A DNA stretch of 64,000 bases, from the NCBI RefSeq assembly GCF_035920345.1, contig NZ_CP109149.1, positions 4,836,001 through 4,900,000 on the forward strand. The letters run 5' to 3'. The stretch is from Nocardia vinacea (GTDB lineage Bacteria > Actinomycetota > Actinomycetes > Mycobacteriales > Mycobacteriaceae). This document shows, in pieces, positions 32,059 to 43,387 of this stretch (its first letter is position 1; every line of letters starts with the position of its first letter). The position numbers were made by a program, and so were the translations under genes. The notes under the pieces were generated by a model. That model saw only the letters and a program-made list of their open reading frames with translations. It ran no database searches and was not told the origin of the DNA.

Positions 32059-32753
32059 CTACCGACCCCCGCGGCGAAATCGGCGGCGGTATAACGGTCG
32101 TTCTTGGGTCGCTGCTCGATCAAGCGCAGCAGCGCGGGCACGACGGTCTCGGGCTCGGGACGATCGGAGATATCATCGCCGGGAAATGCCGCCTGATGCA
32201 TTTCGGTGCGCATATCGCCGGGATCGAAGGAGTAGATCGACAGCTCCGGATGTTCGGCGGACAGGATGGCGGTGAGTTGATCCAGGGCAGCCTTCGACGA
32301 GCCGTAGCCGCCCCAGTCCGGGTATGGTTCGACGCCCGCATCGGAGCTGATATTCACCGCGACACCATCCGGATCGAGCAGTGGCAGCGCGAACTGCAGA
32401 ACCGCGAGCGGGGCAATGACATTGGTCCGATACACCAGCTCGAGCTGATCGAGCGGATAGTTCGCCAGTCGCGGCATCGGACTGGGCCCGAGCCTGCTCG
32501 CATTGTTCACGAGCAGGTCGAGATGTCCGAATTCGCCCGCGACCTCGGCCAGCTCGGCGCGGTGCGCCGGATCGGTGATATCGCCCGGCACCGCGAAAAA
32601 GGCTTCGCCGAGTTCGGCCCTCGCCCGGGCCAGCCGGTCGCCCCGGCGGGCGGTGCCGATCACTCGCCAGCCGCGCCCGATGAGCGAACGCGCGAGAGCC
32701 AGACCGAATCCCGCCGAAGCACCGGTGATCAGAGCGGTAGAGCGGTGAGTCAT
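32055..32753 (-). CDS. Short-chain dehydrogenase/reductase
   Basis: A 232-residue SDR with the cofactor loop TGASAGFGLALARSL, NNASRLG, the catalytic Ser in VNISSDAG and a Y-x-x-x-K (YGSSKAALDQL). The arginine in WRVIGTARRGDR suggests NADP preference. GGAG lies upstream of ATG 32753. It is the first gene of a two-gene operon with the QueA-like gene. The pairing hints at a shared modified-nucleoside or deazapurine substrate, but this is inference. Confidence 0.88.
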   Translation of the reverse strand: MTHRSTALITGASAGFGLALARSLIGRGWRVIGTARRGDRLARARAELGEAFFAVPGDITDPAHRAELAEVAGEFGHLDLLVNNASRLGPSPMPRLANYPLDQLELVYRTNVIAPLAVLQFALPLLDPDGVAVNISSDAGVEPYPDWGGYGSSKAALDQLTAILSAEHPELSIYSFDPGDMRTEMHQAAFPGDDISDRPEPETVVPALLRLIEQRPKNDRYTAADFAAGVGR

Positions 32754-32837
32754 ATCGAATCTCCTGATAGTTACCTACCAGTCGATCGTCATACCTGAAG
32801 CCAGGTTCAGGTCAAGGAGTATTCGCCGACGGCATAT

Positions 32838-36484
<3,647 letters not shown>

Positions 36485-36668
36485 GACTGCGCCTCGCCGA
36501 CGCTCGGCTCCGTCGTGCGCAATCGCGCACTGTACCGATGGCTCACTCGCTGACGCTCGCTCACTGCGTTGCCCCTATGCGGGGTATGCACCCCATTTGT
36601 GTGGTGGATCCCGGTCTGCGCCGGGACGAAGCGATCTCGATTGCCACGCCGCTCGATGTCGGCGTCAC

Positions 36669-37790
36669 TCACTGCCTTGTGCTCGCGCCCGCGCTGCTCA
36701 CAGAATCCGACGCATCGCGCGCGGTACCGGTGATGGTGCCGCTGCCGATCACCTGATCTCCCAACGTATCCGGGCGATACAGCACGACGGCCTGGCCGCG
36801 GGCCACACCGGTCAGCGGCTCGCGCAGGCGCACGATCAGCCCGTCGTCGACGGCCTCGGCCACGGCTGGTGCGGTACCGCCGTGCGCGCGCACCTGCGCC
36901 ACGCACTCGATCGGACCCTCCGGCATGGCACCGGACGTCCAGATGGCACGGTCGGCCTGGATGGTCCACACCTGCAGTTCCTCGGCCGAACCGACGCGGA
37001 CGGTGCCGGAGTCGGGATCGATCTCGGTGACATAGCGCGGCTTACCATCGGCGGCCGGACCTGAGAGCCCGAGCCCCTTGCGCTGACCGATCGTGAACCC
37101 GTGCACGCCTTCGTGATTCGCGAGCACCTGCCCGTCGGCGTCGACAACCGCACCCGGCCGAATGCCGATCTTCGCGCCGAGGAAGGCCCTGGTGTCACCG
37201 GACGGGATGAAGCAGATGTCATGGCTGTCGGGCTTATTCGCCACCGCGAGCCCGCGCTCGGCCGCCTCGGCGCGGATGTGCGGCTTAGCGGTGTCCCCCA
37301 CCGGGAACATGGCCCGCGCCAGCTGCTGCGCGGTCAGCACCGCGAGCACATAGGACTGGTCCTTGTCGGCATCGACGGCACGGCGCAGCACACCGTCCTC
37401 GAGCCGGGCGTAATGGCCGGTGACCACGGCGTCGAAGCCGAGGGCCACCGCACGGTCGGCGAGGGCGGAGAACTTGATCTTCTCATTGCAGCGCAGGCAC
37501 GGATTCGGGGTTTCACCCGCGGCGTAGGCGGCGACGAAATCGTCGATCACGTCTTCCTTGAAGCGGTCCGCGAAATCCCAGACATAGAAGGGGATTCCGA
37601 GCACATCGGCGGCCCGCCGGGCATCGCCCGCATCCTCCTTCGAGCAGCAACCGCGCGAACCGGTGCGCAGGGTACCCGGTGTCGCGGACAGCGCCAGATG
37701 TACGCCGACCACCTCGTGACCAGCGTCGACGGCACGTGCCGCCGCCACGGCCGAATCCACACCACCACTCATCGCGGCGAGTACCCGCAT
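36669..37790 (-). CDS. mnmA: tRNA 2-thiouridylase MnmA
   Basis: A 373-residue enzyme that puts sulfur on U34 of tRNA-Lys, -Glu and -Gln. The PP-loop ATP motif is [11 protein letters not shown]. The two catalytic Cys are in [13 protein letters not shown] and [14 protein letters not shown], and GHYARLEDG and [10 protein letters not shown] are family motifs. The C-terminal tail after the OB-like barrel is low in similarity. ATG 37790 overlaps the iscS stop by one base (TGATG), so sulfur donor and acceptor are co-translated, matching IscS passing persulfide to MnmA. Confidence 0.97.
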   Translation of the reverse strand: MRVLAAMSGGVDSAVAAARAVDAGHEVVGVHLALSATPGTLRTGSRGCCSKEDAGDARRAADVLGIPFYVWDFADRFKEDVIDDFVAAYAAGETPNPCLRCNEKIKFSALADRAVALGFDAVVTGHYARLEDGVLRRAVDADKDQSYVLAVLTAQQLARAMFPVGDTAKPHIRAEAAERGLAVANKPDSHDICFIPSGDTRAFLGAKIGIRPGAVVDADGQVLANHEGVHGFTIGQRKGLGLSGPAADGKPRYVTEIDPDSGTVRVGSAEELQVWTIQADRAIWTSGAMPEGPIECVAQVRAHGGTAPAVAEAVDDGLIVRLREPLTGVARGQAVVLYRPDTLGDQVIGSGTITGTARDASDSVSSAGASTRQ

Positions 37791-39016
37791 CAGACACCTC
37801 CCTTCGCACCGGCCAGACCCGCGGCCATGGCCCTTTCCACAATCTGGGGCAAGACATTCAGCACCGCGTCCACATCGGCGCGAGTCGAGGTGTGCCCCAA
37901 CGAAAAGCGCAGTGAACCGCGGGCCTGCCACGGCTGCACGCCCATCGCGATCAACACGTGACTCGGGGTGGCCACACCCGCATTGCAGGCCGACCCGGTA
38001 GAGCATTCGATCCCCGCCGCGTCCAGCAGCATCAGCAGCGAATCACCTTCGCAGCCGGGGAAAGTGAAGTGCACATTGCCCGGCAACCGACGCACACCAT
38101 CCGGACCGCTCAGCACCGCATCCGGGACCGCATCGCGGATGCCCTTGATCAACGCGTCCCGCAGCGCGATCAATTCCATTGTGCGCGTCGGCAACTCGGT
38201 CACCGTGTGGTTCAGTGCGGTGGCGAGTCCGACGGCCGCGGCAGTATCCGAAGTCCCGGAACGCAGATCGCGCTCATGCCCGCCGCCGTGCAAGAGCGGC
38301 ACACACGGCACCTGCCTGCCGAGCAGCAGCACGCCGACACCATGCGGCCCGCCGACCTTGTGCCCGGCGAAACTCGCCGCCGAAAGCCCACTCGCCGCGA
38401 AATCGATCGGCAGCTGCGCGGCGGCCTGGATCGCGTCACTGTGCATGGGTACGCCGAATTCCTGTGCCACCGCGGCCAATTCGATGATCGGCGCAATGGT
38501 GCCGACCTCGTTGTTGGCCCACATGATGGTCACCAGCGCGACCTCGTCGACATGTTCGGCCAGCGCCGCGCGCAGCACCCGCAGCGACACCACACCGTCG
38601 GAGTCGACCGGCAGCCAGGTCACCTGCGCGCCCTCGTGCTGCTCCAGCCACTCGACGGCATCGATGACGGCGTGATGTTCGGTCGAACCCGCGATAATCC
38701 TGGTCCGGCGCGGTTCGGCATCATGGCGGGCCCAGTAGATGCCCTTGATCGCCAGATTGTCGCTCTCGGTCCCGCCGGAGGTGAAAATCACCTCCGATGG
38801 CCGGGCGCCCAGATCGGCGGCGATCGACTCGCGTGCCTCCTCCAGCATCCGCCGGGCCGCACGTCCCGAACCGTGCAGTGACGAGGCATTGCCCGCCATC
38901 CCGAGGGCAGCCGTCATCGCCTCGATCGCGGCAGGCACCATCGGAGTGGTCGCCGCATGATCGAGGTAGACCGTCTGGGGCGCCCCGTGGACCGGACCCG
39001 CAAAAGCCGACTTCAT
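37790..39016 (-). CDS. iscS: Cysteine desulfurase IscS-like
   Basis: A 408-residue class V PLP enzyme converting cysteine to alanine and enzyme-bound persulfide for tRNA thiolation and Fe-S assembly. [11 protein letters not shown] opens the domain, the PLP lysine is in [22 protein letters not shown] holds the cofactor Asp, and the persulfide Cys is in [15 protein letters not shown] 39016 is preferred over TTG 39025. It heads the iscS-mnmA operon, as in M. tuberculosis Rv3025c-Rv3024c. Confidence 0.95.
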   Translation of the reverse strand: MKSAFAGPVHGAPQTVYLDHAATTPMVPAAIEAMTAALGMAGNASSLHGSGRAARRMLEEARESIAADLGARPSEVIFTSGGTESDNLAIKGIYWARHDAEPRRTRIIAGSTEHHAVIDAVEWLEQHEGAQVTWLPVDSDGVVSLRVLRAALAEHVDEVALVTIMWANNEVGTIAPIIELAAVAQEFGVPMHSDAIQAAAQLPIDFAASGLSAASFAGHKVGGPHGVGVLLLGRQVPCVPLLHGGGHERDLRSGTSDTAAAVGLATALNHTVTELPTRTMELIALRDALIKGIRDAVPDAVLSGPDGVRRLPGNVHFTFPGCEGDSLLMLLDAAGIECSTGSACNAGVATPSHVLIAMGVQPWQARGSLRFSLGHTSTRADVDAVLNVLPQIVERAMAAGLAGAKGGV

Positions 39017-39268
39017 GACCGTCAAAGCCTATCCCACCGTTGACCTGCACATCTTCGGGGTATCCCGCCGCTTTCGCCGATTTGTCCGCGACTCACCCAT
39101 GATGCGCAACCCGATGACCACCTTCCGGTATTCCCCGCCCCGGCGCGTCCTCGATGGTCAGCGCCTGGTCCCACGGCAAATCCGAGCGAGGGGATTCGCT
39201 TCCTGAGTAGTCTTTGGGTCGTCGATCGATGCTTCGGAACCCAGCCGCCGGTGTGGAAACGGGAACCC

Positions 39269-42200
39269 ATGGTCACTCATCGCAGGAGGCCGATTGTCAC
39301 GATCGTTGCGGTCGCCGCGTCGATCACATTGCTGATCGCAGCGTGTACGTCCGATCGGTCCACGACATCGGGCGGTGGTAACACCGGTCCCCATGCCGCC
39401 CCGGTCGCGTACCGGGAGCCGGTCGAGCTGACGAGCAAGGACGGCGTGCTCGAAGTGCGGCTGTCGGCGCATCAGGGCACTGTCGCCCTCGACACGGTCT
39501 CGAAACCGGCTTCGAATTTCCTGGTCTTCGGTTATGAGCTCATCCGAGGCACCGCCTCGGACGGCTCGGTCAAGGGGGACAACGGCTACCCGGCGCCGAC
39601 GCTGCATGTCGATCCGGGCGAACGCTTGATCGTGCACTTCGACAATGATCTCCAGGGGCTGACGATCAGGGACTATTACAACCCGGCCTTCACCCCTGTC
39701 GGCGGGGATGTACCGATCTACCCGCCTGCCCTCACCGCCTCGCCCCTCAACCTGCACACCCACGGACTGCACGTGAGCCCCGACGGCAACGCCGACAATG
39801 TCCTGCTCGACATCCCCGCGGGCAAGGGCAACGTCTTCGACTATGCGGTGCCGAAGAGCATGCCGAATGGCATGTACTGGTACCACAGCCATCGCCACAC
39901 GGTCACGGCGCAGCAGACCTACAGGGGGCTGGCGGGTCTGCTGGAAATCGGGCGGCCCGACGGCAACCTGCCGCTGGTGACGCGGAACCACATCCCGATC
40001 CGCGATATGGCGCTGCAGTACAACTTCGTCTTCGACCGCAAGGGCCGCGGCCACCAGCTGAACGACCCGAACTGGCCGCAGTATGTGAGCACACTGCGGC
40101 CGCCGGAGGGAGCGCAGCTCGCCGACGGCACCTACCGGCCGAGCCTGGCCCCGGTGAACTTCGCGGAGACGACCGAGGGCTCCCGGTACGTCACCAATTG
40201 GCACAGCGGGCCGCTGTCGCCTGCCAACCATCGGGGGCAGACCCAATTCGTACCGAGCAACCTGCAGAGCTTCACCAGCGAACCGGCGACCCAGCCGCCC
40301 ATCGCGGTACCGGCGGACCCGACGCTGCCCGACAATCAGCGCGATGTGCAGTTCACGATCAACGGACAGTTCCAGCCCTCGTTGCAGTTGAGCCCGGGGC
40401 AGACCGAGATCTGGGTCCTCGCGAATATCAGCGACTTCGCCTACATGCCGGTCACGCTGACCGAGACCGCGACGGGCAGCCATCCGAAGTTCGCGATCGT
40501 CGGCCAGGACGGCGTTCCCTTCTCGGAGGTCCACCCGCCGGTCGACGGCGACGGCACCCGTCTCGTCATCCCGCCGGGGTCGCGGTACGCGATCGCGGTG
40601 ACAATGCCGACAACCGGTGATCTCGTACTCGAGATGCCACCCCTGCCGCGCGCCCGCCCGGTCACGAATCCCGGTGTGCTCTATACGAATAACGGCACCG
40701 ACAACCCTCCGGCCGTAGTGGGCACACTCGGTGTCGACCCCTCGTTCATCAGCTACGAGGACGGCTTCTTCATCTTCCCCACCCAGAAGCTCATTCAGGT
40801 GCGGCCCGACGACGGCACGGGCAAGACCACCCCGTTCGTGCCCGGCCAGCAGCTCGACGCGTACACCTCGTTCGTGGACACGTCGGCCGTACCACCCGAC
40901 GTGCGGCGCACACTGACGGTTACGGGCGGTTTCGGCAACGAGAAGGCCAGCAGCAGCGATCCCAAGGCGTTCACCTACGAGTTCGACGACAACACCTTCC
41001 CGAATATCCCGCTGCTCCAGCCGCGACTCGGGTCGGTCGAGGAATGGCTGATCACCAACCTGAACAATGACGAGCACCCGATGCACATCCACGTGAACGA
41101 CATGCAGGTGATGGAAATCGTGGATCCGGTGGCGAATACCAGGACCGGCGTGCAGATGTGGGGTGCGGACAACGTCAATGTGCCCGCCCCGGTCACCGAC
41201 GAGAACGAGAACCCGCTCGTGCCCGCCTCGATGACGCTGCGCATGAAGTTCACCGAGTACACCGGCACCTTCGTAATCCATTGCCATCGACTCAATCACG
41301 AGGACAACGGCCTGATGGCGCTCGTCAATGTAATCCCCGAGGTATCTACCTATGCGGTGGCGATACCGGGTTCGCCGGGTAAACCCGCGACAGTCCAGAT
41401 ATACGACGGCAATGGCGACAGGCTGGTCGCGACGGTCACGCCGTTCCCTTCGTTCGAGGGCACACCGACGGTCGCGATGGCCGATGTGAACGGTGACGGG
41501 GTGCTCGATCTGGTGGCCGGTACCGGTGCGGGAGTGAGCTCGGAGGTCGTGGCCTACAACGGCGCGGCCTTCAACATCGAACTGACTCGGTTCGCGCCGT
41601 TCGGACCCGACTTCCGCGGCGGCGTGAACGTCGCGGGCGCCGATATCGATGGCAACGCATTGGCCGACAACATCATCGTCGGCTCGGGTCCCGGCATCGA
41701 ATCGCAGGTCAAGGTGTTCTCCTCGACCTTGCCCGGTGAGCGCGGCAAGGCGCCCGAGCAGTATTCGAGCTTCACGCCGTATCCCGGATCGACGACCGGG
41801 GCCACGGTCGCCACCGGGATGGTCGATACCGCGTCGGGCCGGGCCGGCATCGTGACCGCTCCGGGTCCCGGCGACGCGCCGCGCGTGAAGGCCTTCCGCT
41901 ATGACCTGTACAAGCCGACCGCGGCGGCGAAGGACGACAACCACACCGATCATTCCGGCGAGCCGATGATGACCTCGGAGTTCTTGGCCTTCGACGAGAG
42001 CTACCGGGACGGTGTCGCACTTTCGACAGGGTGGGTGGCCGGTGCCGAGGGTGGGGCGAAGAGCATCGTCACCGGCATGCTCGGCGGCGACGGCACCGTG
42101 CGGGTGTGGTCGAGCGGGTCACGGCTCGACGGACAGCCCGTCATGTACACCGAGAGCCCGAACCATCATGCGAGCACGGTCGCGTTCCGCGAGATCGCGT

Positions 42201-42409
42201 CGTTCGTCCCGTTCACCGGCGGGGTGCGGGTGGGGACCACCAGCACGACTTCCGGCGCGGATCTGCTCGTCAGCGGGCAGGCCGGGAACGCGGGCGAGAT
42301 CCGAAAGTTCGGGTTGGACCGAGCCGACCCGCATGCCACAACCCTGACCCCCACGCTGTTGAGCACGATTCCCGCACCGACTGGGCCTTCACCGCTAGGT
42401 GGCCGCTAG
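39269..42409 (+). CDS. Multicopper oxidase lipoprotein with C-terminal FG-GAP/VCBS repeats
   Basis: A 1046-residue protein from ATG 39269. The signal peptide ends in a lipobox (LLIAAC). The cupredoxin region (about 40-700) carries all copper ligand motifs: LHTHGLHVS, WYHSHRHT, HPMHIHVND and FVIHCHRLNHEDN, so types 1, 2 and 3 copper are expected. The last 350 residues contain FG-GAP-like Ca-binding repeats (DVNGDGVLDLVAGTG, DIDGNALADNIIVGSGPG), predicted to form a beta-propeller beside the oxidase. Oxidation of metal ions, phenols or a surface ligand with O2 is likely; the substrate is unknown. It is convergent with the double-ABM gene and ends in an overlapping CTAG. Confidence 0.9.
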   Translation: MVTHRRRPIVTIVAVAASITLLIAACTSDRSTTSGGGNTGPHAAPVAYREPVELTSKDGVLEVRLSAHQGTVALDTVSKPASNFLVFGYELIRGTASDGSVKGDNGYPAPTLHVDPGERLIVHFDNDLQGLTIRDYYNPAFTPVGGDVPIYPPALTASPLNLHTHGLHVSPDGNADNVLLDIPAGKGNVFDYAVPKSMPNGMYWYHSHRHTVTAQQTYRGLAGLLEIGRPDGNLPLVTRNHIPIRDMALQYNFVFDRKGRGHQLNDPNWPQYVSTLRPPEGAQLADGTYRPSLAPVNFAETTEGSRYVTNWHSGPLSPANHRGQTQFVPSNLQSFTSEPATQPPIAVPADPTLPDNQRDVQFTINGQFQPSLQLSPGQTEIWVLANISDFAYMPVTLTETATGSHPKFAIVGQDGVPFSEVHPPVDGDGTRLVIPPGSRYAIAVTMPTTGDLVLEMPPLPRARPVTNPGVLYTNNGTDNPPAVVGTLGVDPSFISYEDGFFIFPTQKLIQVRPDDGTGKTTPFVPGQQLDAYTSFVDTSAVPPDVRRTLTVTGGFGNEKASSSDPKAFTYEFDDNTFPNIPLLQPRLGSVEEWLITNLNNDEHPMHIHVNDMQVMEIVDPVANTRTGVQMWGADNVNVPAPVTDENENPLVPASMTLRMKFTEYTGTFVIHCHRLNHEDNGLMALVNVIPEVSTYAVAIPGSPGKPATVQIYDGNGDRLVATVTPFPSFEGTPTVAMADVNGDGVLDLVAGTGAGVSSEVVAYNGAAFNIELTRFAPFGPDFRGGVNVAGADIDGNALADNIIVGSGPGIESQVKVFSSTLPGERGKAPEQYSSFTPYPGSTTGATVATGMVDTASGRAGIVTAPGPGDAPRVKAFRYDLYKPTAAAKDDNHTDHSGEPMMTSEFLAFDESYRDGVALSTGWVAGAEGGAKSIVTGMLGGDGTVRVWSSGSRLDGQPVMYTESPNHHASTVAFREIASFVPFTGGVRVGTTSTTSGADLLVSGQAGNAGEIRKFGLDRADPHATTLTPTLLSTIPAPTGPSPLGGR

Positions 42410-43377
42410 GGCAACGACCACAGCTTGGTCGTCACCACGTAGAAGATGACGACCCACGCCAGCATGACGGCGACGACTATGGCGATGCCATGGCGGTTCG
42501 TCTTGGCCGCCGGTGTATCGGGGGGCGGGCGCAGCCACGATCGCAGCAACCGGTTCACGTAGTACGGCATCGTGAAGTAACTCATCACGAAACTGGACAA
42601 CAAGTTGCCGATCAGCAACCCCAGCCACAGCGGCATCTTCAGGGGTGACAGTGCGAGGGTCAGCAGCACGACGGTCGGGTAGAGCCCCACCCACACCGCG
42701 ATGGCGGTCTTGGTATCCGACGGAGCCGCAGTCTCGTTGCCGTTCTCGCCGAAGGCGAACCAGCTGCCGAACGAGTTATCGATGGTGCGCAGCTCGAAGT
42801 CGCTGAACTTCTCGCCCTCGGCGAGCAGCTCGCGGCGCCGCTTCGAGGTGAGCCACGTGGCCAGGTTCGCCGCGGTATCGAAGCGGTAGAGCGCCGTCCA
42901 CTCGTCCTGCACACCCTCGATCGGGCGGAACAGCTCGGTGCCGCGGAAGCCTTCGAATTTCGCCTCCTCCCGGCTCAGATCTGCTTGCCACGCAAGGAAA
43001 TCCGCGACGCTGTCGGGTGTCACACGATGGGTGACCACGACCGTCACGAGGGGATCCACCGGTCGCGTGCCGCCGCTGATGACCTGCTGGGTGGCGGGGC
43101 CGTCGAAGTAATGCTGCCCGCTGTCGAGGAATTCCTGCCGGGTAGCGCTGTTTATCCAATCCTGGAGACGACCGACGGAGTCGAAGCGGTAGACCACGAC
43201 CCATTCGGACTGCACCGCGGTGGGAGCGGCGATCTCGGCTCCGAGGAATCCCGGATAACCCGATGCCGCGGCGTTCAGGTCCTCCTGCCACGACTTGAAT
43301 GCTTTCTCGAAACCCGGGCGCACCTTCTGGCCGATGATGACCGTCGCCGCACTGTCGGTGAGTTTCCCGGCTCCCAT
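42406..43377 (-). CDS. Membrane protein with two ABM (antibiotic biosynthesis monooxygenase-like) domains
   Basis: A 323-residue protein from ATG 43377, with GAGGAG upstream. Two related ABM dimeric alpha-beta domains occupy about 10-100 (VIIGQKVRPGFEKAFKSW; SEWVVVYRFDS) and 108-195 (VVVTHRVTPDSVADFLAW; DEWTALYRFDT). Three membrane helices follow (TAIAVWVGLYPTVVLLTLAL, MPLWLGLLIGNLLSSFVMSY, GIAIVVAVMLAWVVIFYVV). ABM folds act as small oxygenases or heme/quinone handling proteins. The duplicated domain can form an internal pseudo-dimer. It lies 10 bp after the Mo-hydroxylase gene on the same strand, so it belongs to that operon and could feed electrons or substrate to it. Confidence 0.85.
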   Translation of the reverse strand: MGAGKLTDSAATVIIGQKVRPGFEKAFKSWQEDLNAAASGYPGFLGAEIAAPTAVQSEWVVVYRFDSVGRLQDWINSATRQEFLDSGQHYFDGPATQQVISGGTRPVDPLVTVVVTHRVTPDSVADFLAWQADLSREEAKFEGFRGTELFRPIEGVQDEWTALYRFDTAANLATWLTSKRRRELLAEGEKFSDFELRTIDNSFGSWFAFGENGNETAAPSDTKTAIAVWVGLYPTVVLLTLALSPLKMPLWLGLLIGNLLSSFVMSYFTMPYYVNRLLRSWLRPPPDTPAAKTNRHGIAIVVAVMLAWVVIFYVVTTKLWSLP

Positions 43378-43387
43378 CGCAGTCTCC

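Noticed and set aside
39158..41953. 931-codon open frame on the minus strand opposite the multicopper oxidase
   Set aside because: It is an Arg/Asp/Gly-rich mirror of the real gene, with no domain; the plus strand holds all copper motifs and a lipobox.
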